DNA of 64,000 nucleotides, taken from positions 1-64,000 of the forward strand of contig JAZSHI010000032.1 in assembly GCA_045533195.1 (NCBI GenBank), written 5' to 3'. Numbering within the stretch: position 1 is the first letter of the stretch; each line of letters opens with the position of its first letter. The notes under the pieces are model-generated. The model was given only the letters and a program-made list of their open reading frames with translations, had not been told where the DNA came from and searched no databases. Below, one piece after another: positions 30,988 to 39,079 of this stretch. A program made the position numbers and the translations under genes. The DNA is from SIG607 sp045533195 (lineage in GTDB: Bacteria > Bacillota > Clostridia > Oscillospirales > Acutalibacteraceae).

Positions 30988-32628
30988 TTAATACATTCCG
31001 CCCTGAGCAGCAGCAGCGGCAGCAGCTGCCGCATTAGCAGCTTGTGCGTCCTCTTTTTTATCTGCAACCAAGGTTTCGGTTGTAAGAACCATAGATGCAA
31101 CGGATGCAGCGTTCTGAAGCGCAGAACGAGTAACCTTAGTAGGATCGACTATACCTGCTTCTATCATATCAGTATATACTTCCCTGTAAGCATCAAAGCC
31201 GTAATTTGCTTTTCCTGCAGATACAATCTTATCAACAATTACAGAACCTTCAAGACCTGCATTAGCGGCAATTTGACGAATGGGTGCTTCAAGCGACTTA
31301 AGAACGATAGCAACACCTGTCTTTTCGTCACCTTCTAAGGTTGCAAGAAGCTCCTTTACAGAACCTATAGCATTAACTAACGCAACACCGCCGCCTGCTA
31401 CGATACCTTCTTCAACAGCAGCTTTAGTAGCAGAAAGAGCATCTTCGATACGAAGCTTCTTTTCTTTCATTTCAATTTCAGTTGCGGCGCCAACCTTAAC
31501 AACTGCAACACCGCCTGCAAGTTTAGCAAGACGTTCCTGAAGCTTCTCTCTGTCAAAATCAGAAGTAGTAACTTCTATCTGGCTCTTTATCTGACCGATA
31601 CGGTCATTGATAAGGTTTTTATCTCCTGCGCCGCCAACAATAACGGTAGTCTCTTTACCAACCTTAACCTGAGCAGCGCGTCCCAACATATCTACTGTAG
31701 TTTCCTTTAAGTCAAGACCGAGCTCTTCGGTAATTACTTCGCCACCGGTAAGAATAGCTATATCGCGGAGCATTTCTTTTCTTCTGTCGCCAAAACCGGG
31801 AGCCTTTACACCAACGCAAGTGAATACACCGCGAAGCTTATTGATAATAAGATTAGAAAGAGCATCGCCCTCAATATCTTCTGCAATTATAACAAGTTTT
31901 TTACCCGTCTGGACGATTTGCTCAAGAAGAGGAAGCAATTCCTGAATAGAGGAAATCTTTTTATCGGTTATAAGCACAAGCGCATCGTCGATAATTGCTT
32001 CCATTTTATCGGTATCGGTTGCCATATAAGGAGTTATATATCCTCTGTCAAACTGCATACCCTCAACTACATCGATATAGGTTTCGGCAGTTTTAGATTC
32101 TTCTACGGTAATAACACCGTCTGCGGTAACCTTTTCCATAGCCTGCGCAATAAGATTGCCAATATTTTCATCCCCTGCAGAAACAGTAGCAACTCTTGCA
32201 ATATCTTCGCTGCAAGTAACTTTTTTAGAGTTGGAAATTACGGTTGCAACAGCGGTATCTACAGCTTTGGCAATACCCTTTTTAAGAACCATAGGATTTG
32301 CGCCTGCGGCAACATTCTTCATTCCTTCTAAAATAAGAGCCTGTGCAAGAACAGTAGCGGTAGTAGTACCGTCACCTGCTGCATCGTTAGTCTTTACAGA
32401 TACTTCTTTTACAAGCTGAGCGCCCATATTTTCGAAAGGATCGTCAAGCTCAATATCCTTAGCAATAGTGACACCGTCATTTGTAATAAGCGGAGAACCG
32501 TACTTTTTATCAAGTACAACGTTTCTTCCCTTTGGTCCTAAAGTAACCTTAACAGCATTTGCAAGTTGGTCAACACCTGATTGCAATGCTTTTCTGGCTT
32601 CTTCTCCAAAAATTATTTGCTTTGCCAT
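30988..32628 (-). CDS. groL: Chaperonin GroEL (60 kDa)
   Basis: GroEL forms the double-ring chamber that folds newly made or damaged proteins in the cytoplasm. KVTLGPKGRNVVLDKKYG and TNDGVTIAKDIELDDPFENM are the ATP-domain signatures. DGTTTATVLAQAL carries the catalytic Asp region, and AAVEEGIVAGGGVAL is the family signature near residue 400. It is 546 residues long. The C-terminus ends in an Ala-rich stretch followed by QGGMY instead of the usual GGM repeats. AAGGAG lies upstream of the ATG. It follows groES by 18 bp in the same operon. Confidence 0.98.
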   Translation of the reverse strand: MAKQIIFGEEARKALQSGVDQLANAVKVTLGPKGRNVVLDKKYGSPLITNDGVTIAKDIELDDPFENMGAQLVKEVSVKTNDAAGDGTTTATVLAQALILEGMKNVAAGANPMVLKKGIAKAVDTAVATVISNSKKVTCSEDIARVATVSAGDENIGNLIAQAMEKVTADGVITVEESKTAETYIDVVEGMQFDRGYITPYMATDTDKMEAIIDDALVLITDKKISSIQELLPLLEQIVQTGKKLVIIAEDIEGDALSNLIINKLRGVFTCVGVKAPGFGDRRKEMLRDIAILTGGEVITEELGLDLKETTVDMLGRAAQVKVGKETTVIVGGAGDKNLINDRIGQIKSQIEVTTSDFDREKLQERLAKLAGGVAVVKVGAATEIEMKEKKLRIEDALSATKAAVEEGIVAGGGVALVNAIGSVKELLATLEGDEKTGVAIVLKSLEAPIRQIAANAGLEGSVIVDKIVSAGKANYGFDAYREVYTDMIEAGIVDPTKVTRSALQNAASVASMVLTTETLVADKKEDAQAANAAAAAAAAAQGGMY

Positions 32629-32646
32629 ATCTAAAATCTCCTTAAA

Positions 32647-32934
32647 TTATTCTACAATAGCCAAAATATCCGCGAGAGAAACGATGCTGTAATCCTCGCC
32701 GTCAAGTTTAACTTCAGTACCGGAATATTTTGCTACTAAAACTTTATCTCCAACCTTAACGGTCATAGGAATAAGATTTCCGTTTTTATCGTAAGCACCG
32801 GGACCTACCGCCACAACCTCAGCAACAGAAGGTTTTTCTTTAGCAGCAGCGGTAAGAATGATACCGCTTTTAGTTGTTTCTTCAGCCTGAGTCATACGGG
32901 TAACAACTTTGTCTGATAAAGGTTTGATAGTCAT
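32647..32934 (-). CDS. groS: Co-chaperonin GroES (10 kDa)
   Basis: GroES caps the GroEL chamber. The sequence has IKPLSDKVVTRMTQAEETTK at the N-terminus, the mobile loop with SGIILTAAAKEKP, and GDKVLVAKYSGTEVKLDGED near the end, all typical of the family. The ATG at 32934 follows GGAGG by 8 nt and gives 95 residues, the normal size. A five-residue longer frame starts within that site's surroundings and is rejected. It is first in the groES-groEL operon. Confidence 0.97.
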   Translation of the reverse strand: MTIKPLSDKVVTRMTQAEETTKSGIILTAAAKEKPSVAEVVAVGPGAYDKNGNLIPMTVKVGDKVLVAKYSGTEVKLDGEDYSIVSLADILAIVE

Positions 32935-32998
32935 ATTAAATACCTCCATTTAATGATATGCGCTTATTTGCGCTCACATAACATAAGTTCCAAAATAT

Positions 32999-33026
32999 AT
33001 TTTAACCCTTTTTATGTAAAAATCAA
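32999..33026 (-). promoter_or_regulatory. Candidate sigma-A promoter of groES-groEL
   Basis: On the minus strand, TTGATT (33021-33026) and TAAAAT (32999-33004) are 16 nt apart, giving a start near 32991. No CIRCE operator (TTAGCACTC-N9-GAGTGCTAA) is visible between it and groES. Confidence 0.55.
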
Positions 33027-33968
33027 GGGCTTTTGGTAATTTTTTTCATTTTTAATCAAAGTATTAACAATCGAAGACGGAATTAAAAATTTTACAGCGC
33101 TCTTTACTATTTCAAAGTCCATTGAGTTAGCTTCAATAATTTCACCGTCAAGATTAAAAGGCACTTTTATATCAGATTTAATTGAGAACCTTTCTCCCAT
33201 ACTACTATGAACAAAATCAAGTCCTTTTACATCGCCTTTTTTATACTTACCTATAAAATGAAGAATCTTAAGTTTACCAATGCCGTCAACAACAGTAAAA
33301 TTCAACATTCCGTCAAATGGCACGGCGTCAGGCGCGGCAAGATAGCCACCACCGTAAGCAGGGCCGTTAGCAACAACGGCAAATAAACATTCTCTGGTTC
33401 CTAAATCTTTACCATCCACATTTAACTTAAGACGGCATCCTATTTTACCTAAAAAGCATTTAACTATAGCAAGATTATATGCCATACTGCCGCTCACCAA
33501 TGGGATGCGTCGAAAGTCTGACATATACTTTGCAACTACAGCATCCATACCTGCCGAGCAACCGTTAAGGCAATAATACTCCCCTGCTCTTATTGCATCC
33601 ATTTTAATCGGTTTTCCAGCAATCTGATCAGCAAGATTTCTAAATGCAATTTTCTTTTCCTTGGGAAAGAATTTCAAAAAGTCGTTAGCTGAGCCGATAG
33701 GTATTACAGCAAGAGTTACATTATCATATCCCATAACACCGTTAAGAGCTTCAAAAACAGTACCCTCGCCGCCCGCAAGAAAAATCGTTACTTCATCACC
33801 TTTATTTGCGTGTTCATAAGCAAAGCGTTTTGCATCCCCCGGAGCTGTAGTTATTTGCACAGAATATTCCAGTTTATTAGACGAACAATATTCAGCTATT
33901 TCTATTCCAAGCTTTTTTACAGCTCTGCCTTTACCGGCGGCAGGATTGATAATAAAAACATATCTCAT
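33012..33968 (-). CDS. Diacylglycerol/sphingosine kinase-like lipid kinase
   Basis: This 318-residue protein is of the DAGK catalytic family (YegS/DgkB-like), which phosphorylates lipids such as diacylglycerol at the membrane. INPAAGKGRAVKKLG is the N-terminal signature and the later KVPFNLDGEI carries the usual C-terminal strand. The nucleotide loop reads FLAGGEGTVFEALNG, where the family has GGDGT, so the usual Asp is Glu. VIPIGSANDFLKFF replaces GTGNDFAR. These changes leave open whether it is an active kinase. It ends upstream of groES, and the groES promoter overlaps its last codons. AGGGGT precedes the ATG. Confidence 0.85.
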   Translation of the reverse strand: MRYVFIINPAAGKGRAVKKLGIEIAEYCSSNKLEYSVQITTAPGDAKRFAYEHANKGDEVTIFLAGGEGTVFEALNGVMGYDNVTLAVIPIGSANDFLKFFPKEKKIAFRNLADQIAGKPIKMDAIRAGEYYCLNGCSAGMDAVVAKYMSDFRRIPLVSGSMAYNLAIVKCFLGKIGCRLKLNVDGKDLGTRECLFAVVANGPAYGGGYLAAPDAVPFDGMLNFTVVDGIGKLKILHFIGKYKKGDVKGLDFVHSSMGERFSIKSDIKVPFNLDGEIIEANSMDFEIVKSAVKFLIPSSIVNTLIKNEKNYQKPLIFT

Positions 33969-33972
33969 AATT

Positions 33973-35097
33973 TTACCCCTGTTTAAAATACATAAACAAC
34001 TGACATTTTATCATTCCGTTATAAAGTTTACGTCGCTTGTCAGCTTCTCTGCCGAAAAACTTTTCAAATTCGTCATGAGGACTTATCATAAAATATTTCT
34101 GTCCGTCGCCAACTTTAAAACGTTCACCCATAATTTTATAGAGATTTTCTGCTTCCTTTATATCAAGCAATCTTTCACCATAAGGCGGATTAGCAAGTAC
34201 AAGACAACGCTGACTTGGCGGAGTAAAATCTTTAATATCAGCAACACTTGCCTTAACATATTTATCAACACCTGCAAAACGAGCATTTTTCAATGTAAGC
34301 TCGACTGCCTGAGGGTCAATATCATATCCTGTTGCAATAAATTCTATATCGGTCAAAATTTTAGATTTAGCAAGGCCTCTTTCCTGTTGCCATACATCAT
34401 TACTGATAAAGGGAAAACGTTCGGCAGCGAAATTTCTGCGAAGACCGGGAGCCATTTTTTTAGCCATCATAGCGGCTTCAATAAGCAAAGTACCCGAACC
34501 GCAAAACGGATCAATACAAACGGTATCGGGAAAAATGCGCGCCATATCACAAATTGCAGCGGCAAGAGTTTCCTTTAAAGGCGCCGCATTAGCATTTCTT
34601 CTGTAACCTCGTTTATGTAAGCCTTCGCCTGAAGTATCTATCATCATTGTAACCAAATTTTTGTGTATTGAAAATCTGATTTTGTATTCAACATCTGTTT
34701 CCTCAAACCAAGAAATCCCATATTTAGCTTTAAGACGTTCAACAATTGCTTTTTTTATAATAGACTGACAATCAGGAATGCTTGAAAGTTGAGAGTTAAT
34801 ACTCCAGCCGTTTACGGGAAAAGCATCCTTTTTACCAATAAAATTTTCCCAAGGCAATGATTTTACATTATCAAACAGCTCTGAAAACGATAATGCCTCA
34901 AACTCACCGACGTTTATAAGAATACGTTCAGCAAATCTGGAATTAATATTGGCTTTTACCAACATACTTTCATCACCGATAAGCTTAACTCTGCCATTTT
35001 CAGCAAAAACCTCGGTAAAACCCATACGTCTGAACTCATCAGCCGCTATCCCTTCAATTCCAAAAAGGCATGGTGCAATTAAATTAAATTTACTCAT
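33973..35097 (-). CDS. THUMP-domain class I RNA methyltransferase (RlmL/YpsC type)
   Basis: This 374-residue enzyme probably makes N2-methylguanosine in 23S rRNA. The N-terminal third is ferredoxin-like plus THUMP (INVGEFEALSFSELFDNVKS). The catalytic part has DPFCGSGTLLIEAAMMA for AdoMet binding, GYDIDPQAVELTLKNA for the ribose-binding acid and LANPPYGERL as the NPPY motif that positions the target amine. That combination is standard for RlmL/YpsC proteins. It is separated from the lipid-kinase gene by 4 bp and from fumA by 15 bp, so all three may share a transcript. AAGGAA lies before the ATG. Confidence 0.92.
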   Translation of the reverse strand: MSKFNLIAPCLFGIEGIAADEFRRMGFTEVFAENGRVKLIGDESMLVKANINSRFAERILINVGEFEALSFSELFDNVKSLPWENFIGKKDAFPVNGWSINSQLSSIPDCQSIIKKAIVERLKAKYGISWFEETDVEYKIRFSIHKNLVTMMIDTSGEGLHKRGYRRNANAAPLKETLAAAICDMARIFPDTVCIDPFCGSGTLLIEAAMMAKKMAPGLRRNFAAERFPFISNDVWQQERGLAKSKILTDIEFIATGYDIDPQAVELTLKNARFAGVDKYVKASVADIKDFTPPSQRCLVLANPPYGERLLDIKEAENLYKIMGERFKVGDGQKYFMISPHDEFEKFFGREADKRRKLYNGMIKCQLFMYFKQG

Positions 35098-35112
35098 ATT
35101 AAATTCCTTACA

Positions 35113-35955
35113 TTATATTTTTATAGTAATATGTCTTGTTACATGACAGCCTATATTAACAGCAACCGGCAGACCTGCTATATGAGTCGGAGCTGTTTCA
35201 ATATTTACATACAACGCTGTCGTATCGCCGCCAAAACCTTGCGGCCCTATGTCAAGTTTATTAATTTCCTCAAGTATTTCACCTTCAAGTTCTTTGTAAA
35301 ACGGATTAATATTTCTTTTATGTGCGCTTCTGCAAAGAGCTTTCTTAGAAAGTAAGGCGCATTGCTCAAAATCTCCGCCTATTCCTACACCCACTACCAT
35401 TGGAGGACACGGATTAGAAGCAGCGGTTTTTACAATATCAACTACAGCATCAACTACACCTTTTCTACCTGATGCGGGAGTCAACATAATCATCTTACTC
35501 ATATTTTCGCTGCCAAAACCTTTTGGTGCAACGGTAATCTCAACCTCGTCGCCGTCAACTATTTCAGTATGTATAATCGCAGGCGTATTATCTTCCGTAT
35601 TAACTCGGTGTAAGGGGTCTGATACAACCGATTTTCTTAACATTCCCGAAGCATAGCCTTGTTTCACACCTTGGTTAACAGCTTTATATAAAGAGCCATC
35701 GGTAAAATGCACATCTTGTCCGATTTTTAAAAAAATTACAGCCATCCCCGTATCCTGACAAATCGGGATATTCATCTCTTTGGCAGCAACAATATTTTCA
35801 AGAATATCTCCTATTACTCCTTTAGCGGTCTTGTTGCTTTCGCAGTTATAACATTCATTAATTCTGCAGACTAAATCATCCGGCAATATTTTATTGGCTT
35901 TTATACAAAGTTTCTCAACTTCATCTCTTATGATATTTACGGAAAGTTCCCTCAC
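35113..35955 (-). CDS. Class I fumarate hydratase, alpha subunit (orphan)
   Basis: This is the alpha (N-terminal) part of the oxygen-sensitive 4Fe-4S fumarase that interconverts fumarate and malate. NIPICQDTGMAVIFLKIG and RKSVVSDPLHRVNTEDNTP are the family signatures. Cluster-binding cysteines are plausible in PICQD, ASNPCPPMVVGVGIGG and VNIGCHVTRH. The 280-residue length fits the separate alpha subunit. The beta subunit normally follows directly, but here a methyltransferase does, so the partner must lie elsewhere or be missing. GTG 35955 is the start, with AAAGGA 9 nt upstream. Confidence 0.9.
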   Translation of the reverse strand: MRELSVNIIRDEVEKLCIKANKILPDDLVCRINECYNCESNKTAKGVIGDILENIVAAKEMNIPICQDTGMAVIFLKIGQDVHFTDGSLYKAVNQGVKQGYASGMLRKSVVSDPLHRVNTEDNTPAIIHTEIVDGDEVEITVAPKGFGSENMSKMIMLTPASGRKGVVDAVVDIVKTAASNPCPPMVVGVGIGGDFEQCALLSKKALCRSAHKRNINPFYKELEGEILEEINKLDIGPQGFGGDTTALYVNIETAPTHIAGLPVAVNIGCHVTRHITIKI

Positions 35956-35974
35956 AAAAATACATCCTTTCAGT

Positions 35975-35999
35975 AAAAAAGGCAGACATAAAGTCTGCC
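35975..35999 (-). terminator. Terminator after the S1-domain gene
   Basis: A 7-bp stem GGCAGAC/GTCTGCC with a 5-nt loop is followed by six Ts on the minus strand, 12 bp beyond the stop codon at 36012. Confidence 0.85.
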
Positions 36000-36011
36000 A
36001 AATAAGTGAAA

Positions 36012-36464
36012 TTACTTAACACCGGCACCGCGTTTTGAACGACGAGTCTCAGGGTTTTTACGTTTTAAATCAGAAAATTTCTCATCGCTGGTCTGTTTAA
36101 AACGATTCATCATTTCTTCAAAAGATACAGGTTCTTGCTTTTTAGGTGCCCAAGTATAAGAGGAGTCGATTTTAGGCTGTTCACGTACAGGAGAACTTTT
36201 CTTTTTGTCAAAACGTTCCTTTTTAGGTTCTTCTTGCGCGCGTTTAATACTGAGACTGATTTTTCCATCATCCCCAACACTTAACACCTTCATCTTAACG
36301 GTATCATTTTCTTTAACAAATTCACGAATGTCAGTAACATAACTTCTGGCAACCTCTGAAATATGTACCATACCGCTAACGTTATTGCCTAAATCAACGA
36401 AAACTCCGAAATTAGTGATACCGGTAATCTTTCCTTCAACTAACTGTCCTACTTCTACTTGCAT
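36012..36464 (-). CDS. S1 RNA-binding domain protein (YabR-like)
   Basis: This 150-residue protein has one S1 domain at about residues 1-72, with GQLVEGKITGITNFGVFVDL and GMVHISEVARSYVTD, then VKMKVLSVGDDGKISLSIKR. The rest is a basic, charged tail. YabR-type proteins of this size follow divIC in Bacillus and Clostridia and probably bind ribosomes or mRNA. Here it also follows divIC by 30 bp, so the order is conserved. A GGGGG site lies 13 nt before the ATG, with a small palindrome (GCATAGTTTATGC) between them. It is the last gene of the yab block. Confidence 0.88.
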   Translation of the reverse strand: MQVEVGQLVEGKITGITNFGVFVDLGNNVSGMVHISEVARSYVTDIREFVKENDTVKMKVLSVGDDGKISLSIKRAQEEPKKERFDKKKSSPVREQPKIDSSYTWAPKKQEPVSFEEMMNRFKQTSDEKFSDLKRKNPETRRSKRGAGVK

Positions 36465-36494
36465 AAACTATGCATTTCCCCCTTAATTTTTGTT

Positions 36495-36779
36495 TCAATT
36501 TCCAGAAACATCTATAAAAACCTGCTCGTCCGCAAATACATAGCCCAATCTGTCGCGAGCGGCTTTCTCAATTATTTTAATTTCATTGCCTTCAGCTAAA
36601 AGATTTTTATATTCATCAATTTTTCGCTCGGTTTCGGCAATTTGCTCATTATACTCATCGAGTTTTTTCTTACCTTCAGCAAGTTCTGTCCACAAAGAAG
36701 AAAGAGAATATATAAGATAAACAGAAACGCAAAGTACAAGAACACGTAAGATAATACTTCTATCCTTCTTTTTCTTCAT
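36495..36779 (-). CDS. divIC: Septum formation initiator DivIC/FtsB family
   Basis: This 94-residue bitopic membrane protein of the division complex links FtsL to the divisome at the septum. It has a short basic N-terminus (KKKKDRS), one membrane helix (LRVLVLCVSVYLIYSL), then a coiled coil (ELAEGKKKLDEYNEQIAETE) and the conserved end ARDRLGYVFADEQVFID. The ATG at 36779 is chosen because GTGGAG lies 8 nt upstream. A TTG at 36794 would overlap that site. Its place between yabQ and the S1 gene matches Bacillus. Confidence 0.9.
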   Translation of the reverse strand: MKKKKDRSIILRVLVLCVSVYLIYSLSSLWTELAEGKKKLDEYNEQIAETERKIDEYKNLLAEGNEIKIIEKAARDRLGYVFADEQVFIDVSGN

Positions 36780-36829
36780 AGCCAAACTCCACAAAAATTA
36801 ATTCATAATGATTATACAACAACTTTATG

Positions 36830-37261
36830 CTATCTTTCAAGAGTTTTTTTATCTCTATTTCGTATTTTTAATAATTTTTTTGCATTTTTTATTATAAATA
36901 ATACGCTTTTTGTTATAATAGAGCCTGTTTTATTTAAAATCTTTATAAAAAATTTAAGTAAAAAAACTGCAACAGGCAAAAGTAATCGCGACAATGTGAT
37001 GCGATAAATTATAAAGCCTAAAATGATTGATATAATTACATAGGTTCTAACTTCACCGTTACATCTAGCCATTAGTAGTAAGAATGTAACAAAAGCAGCA
37101 ACCAAAAAGAATATGATATCTTCTATAAATACAGTGATTTTATTATGTTTAAAGCTCCTTCTTAAAGTACGAAAGAAATCGAAATAAAAGGATAGAAATA
37201 TGCCCACTACAACTGCGCACAAAAAAGATATTAATTGCGATTTTACAGTAATTTCCCACAT
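36830..37261 (-). CDS. yabQ: Spore cortex biosynthesis protein YabQ
   Basis: This 143-residue integral membrane protein is needed for spore cortex formation in Bacillus, where it acts in the mother cell outer forespore membrane. Four hydrophobic helices are visible, starting SFLCAVVVGIFLSFYFDFF. The family segment FFRTLRRSF follows the first, and the C-terminus is basic. The ATG lies 2 bp past the yabP stop with only a weak ribosome site, so it is likely coupled to yabP. Together with yabP and dpaAB it supports an endospore-forming host. Confidence 0.88.
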   Translation of the reverse strand: MWEITVKSQLISFLCAVVVGIFLSFYFDFFRTLRRSFKHNKITVFIEDIIFFLVAAFVTFLLLMARCNGEVRTYVIISIILGFIIYRITLSRLLLPVAVFLLKFFIKILNKTGSIITKSVLFIIKNAKKLLKIRNRDKKTLER

Positions 37262-37263
37262 AT

Positions 37264-37542
37264 TTATTTAAACAGTTTTCCCATAAAGGAGCTTTTTCCC
37301 TTAGCGTCATTAAGATACACTACTGCATTAATTTTTCCTTCTATCTCCATATCGCCTGTTTCATTGCCGAAATTAAGTATTTTAAGTTCAGTTCCTTTAA
37401 TAACCAATTTACCAAGAACAGTCAAAACAGTAATTGTTTCCTCATCAAAGCTTAATATATCCACAACTCCCGTAAGACTCATTTTCTTTCTGTTTTCAAG
37501 CTCGATATTATGCTCTTTATTATTAGACATTATATCATTCAT
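37264..37542 (-). CDS. yabP: Sporulation protein YabP
   Basis: This 92-residue YabP/YqfC family protein is required for spore cortex formation and controlled by sigma-E in Bacillus. The beta-rich core has RKKMSLTGVVDILSFDEETI, TVLGKLVIKGTELKIL and GDMEIEGKINAVVYL, the expected three blocks. ATG 37542 has GGAAGGTGA 7 nt upstream and gives the normal length. The longer frame from 37599 has no site and overlaps rqcP. A sigma-E promoter was looked for but not clearly found. Confidence 0.88.
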   Translation of the reverse strand: MNDIMSNNKEHNIELENRKKMSLTGVVDILSFDEETITVLTVLGKLVIKGTELKILNFGNETGDMEIEGKINAVVYLNDAKGKSSFMGKLFK

Positions 37543-37591
37543 AAAATAATCACCTTCCACAATAATATATTGCAAAAGGTAGATTAATATG

Positions 37592-37834
37592 TTATTCAAT
37601 TATTTTGTAAAGAGAAACAGCGTCATCCTTCTTTACGGTTTCCACAACCTGCGTTACTTGAGCTTTTACGGTTCTGGTTCCAAATTCAATTTCGATTATA
37701 TCACCGATTTTAACATCATAAGACGCTCTTGCGACCTTACCGTTTACCATAACTCTTCCGGCATCACATGCTTCATTAGCGATAGTACGTCTTTTGATAA
37801 TGCGTGAAATCTTCAAATACTTATCAAGTCTCAT
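37592..37834 (-). CDS. rqcP: S4-domain RNA-binding protein RqcP (YabO)
   Basis: This 80-residue protein consists of one S4 domain: MRLDKYLKISRIIKRRTIAN, ACDAGRVMVNGKVARASYDV and GDIIEIEFGTRTVKAQV. RqcP binds stalled 50S subunits and helps RqcH add alanine tails in ribosome-associated quality control. The size and position match YabO of Bacillus. AGGAG precedes the ATG. It starts after the hup terminator and is followed by yabP about 50 bp later. Confidence 0.9.
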   Translation of the reverse strand: MRLDKYLKISRIIKRRTIANEACDAGRVMVNGKVARASYDVKIGDIIEIEFGTRTVKAQVTQVVETVKKDDAVSLYKIIE

Positions 37835-37846
37835 AAAATTCTCCTA

Positions 37847-37880
37847 TAAAAAACCGAGCCACCCATAAGGGTGGCATTCG
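37847..37880 (-). terminator. Terminator between hup and rqcP
   Basis: A 7-bp GC-rich stem GCCACCC/GGGTGGC with a TTAT loop is followed after TCGG by six Ts on the minus strand. It limits the abundant hup transcript from running into the spore genes. Confidence 0.85.
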
Positions 37881-37885
37881 ATTTA

Positions 37886-38155
37886 TTAGATAGCGTCTTT
37901 GAAAGCTTTACCAGCTTTAAATACAGGAGCCTTAGAAGCAGCGATTTCAATCTTAGCTTTAGTCTTAGGATTGATACCGGTTCTTGCAGCACGCTCACGT
38001 ACTTCGAAAGTACCAAAACCAACTAAAGTAACCTTTTCACCGGCTTTGAGTTCAGCTTCAACAGTCTCGATAAAAGCAGCGAGAGCTTTGTCAGCATCCT
38101 TCTTTGCGATACCGGCTTTTTCAGCGATAGCAGCAATAAGTTCTGTTTTGTTCAT
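37886..38155 (-). CDS. hup: HU family DNA-binding protein
   Basis: This histone-like HU (89 residues) binds and bends DNA throughout the nucleoid. MNKTELIAAIAEKAGI opens it. The arm contains GFGTFEVRERAARTGINPKT, the signature of bacterial HU/IHF, and it ends AGKAFKDAI. GGAGG lies 8 nt before ATG 38155. The open frame extends much further upstream (to 38281) only because it runs antisense-like through mazG. The gene sits between mazG and rqcP, an insertion relative to Bacillus. Confidence 0.96.
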   Translation of the reverse strand: MNKTELIAAIAEKAGIAKKDADKALAAFIETVEAELKAGEKVTLVGFGTFEVRERAARTGINPKTKAKIEIAASKAPVFKAGKAFKDAI

Positions 38156-38204
38156 TACGATAACCTCCATAAAAATATTTTCAACAGTACGAAACTGTAT
38201 GAAA

Positions 38205-39002
38205 TCAATCATTTTTTGCCTTTTCCCAATATTCATCAAGCTTGTCCGCAGACAATTCCTTAATATCATATCCGTCTGCAATTATTTTTGTTTCAGCTTT
38301 TTCGAATCTATCGGTAAATTTTACGGTAGAACGACTAAGAGCTTCTTCACAGTCAATTCCCAAAAGTCTGCCGACGTTCACGACAGAGAAAAGCAAATCA
38401 CCAAGTTCTTCGGTAAGCTTAACCTTATCCCATTTTGACAGTTCAGACTTAAGTTCACAAGCTTCCTCATTAATTTTCTCAAAGGCATCTATAGCGTTAG
38501 CGAAATCGTAACCCGCCTTAGAAGCGCGCTTTTGTACCTTTTGCGCCCTGAGCAATGCCGGAAAAGCAGCAGGAACACTTTTTAAGGTATCAGAATATGT
38601 TTCCTGAGATTTTTCAACACGTTTTAGTTTTTCCCAATTATCAAGAACCTTTTCAGAGGTCTCTGCAACAACATCTCCGAAAACATGAGGATGACGATAA
38701 ACAAGTTTTTTAGATACTCCGTCAACAACATCAGAAAAGTCAAATTTCTTTTCCTCTTCAGCCATAATAGCGTGAAAAACAACCTGCATAAGCACATCGC
38801 CTAATTCTTCACACATATCGGCTGCGTCATCACGGTCTATAGCGTCAACAGCTTCATAAGTTTCTTCAAGAAAATTATTTCTGATTGATGCGTGAGTTTG
38901 CTCTCTGTCCCAAGGACAACCGTCAGGAGCTCTGAGTTTTTTCATTATTTCTAAAAACTCATCCATTTTGTACTTTTGCATATCTGTATATAAATATACC
39001 AT
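38205..39002 (-). CDS. mazG: Nucleoside triphosphate pyrophosphohydrolase MazG
   Basis: MazG hydrolyses NTPs and dNTPs to monophosphates and pyrophosphate, cleaning the nucleotide pool. RAPDGCPWDREQTHASIRNN is the family opening, EETYEAVDAI and CEELGDVLMQVVFHAIMAEE carry the EExxE and ExxD metal-binding acids, and KLVYRHPHVFGDV follows. A second MazG-like half (EELGDLLFSVVNVGRLLGID) completes the 265-residue protein. In Bacillus the equivalent yabN lies next to spoVB as here. AGGTG precedes the ATG. Confidence 0.94.
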   Translation of the reverse strand: MVYLYTDMQKYKMDEFLEIMKKLRAPDGCPWDREQTHASIRNNFLEETYEAVDAIDRDDAADMCEELGDVLMQVVFHAIMAEEEKKFDFSDVVDGVSKKLVYRHPHVFGDVVAETSEKVLDNWEKLKRVEKSQETYSDTLKSVPAAFPALLRAQKVQKRASKAGYDFANAIDAFEKINEEACELKSELSKWDKVKLTEELGDLLFSVVNVGRLLGIDCEEALSRSTVKFTDRFEKAETKIIADGYDIKELSADKLDEYWEKAKND

Positions 39003-39079
39003 ATTTTCACCTAAAAATCAATAGTAATTTAAAAAAAATTGTTAAAATAATACCAAATTACACATATTTTTTAGAATTT

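Noticed and set aside
30588..31100. Minus-strand frame of 170 codons across the tRNA-Leu region
   Set aside because: It runs through the groEL end, its terminator, tRNA-Leu and the hairpin repeat, so it cannot be a protein gene.
37899..38438. Plus-strand frame of 179 codons over hup and mazG
   Set aside because: It is an antisense shadow of two well-supported genes and has no domain or ribosome site. The same holds for the long plus-strand frames over groEL, asd and mazG.
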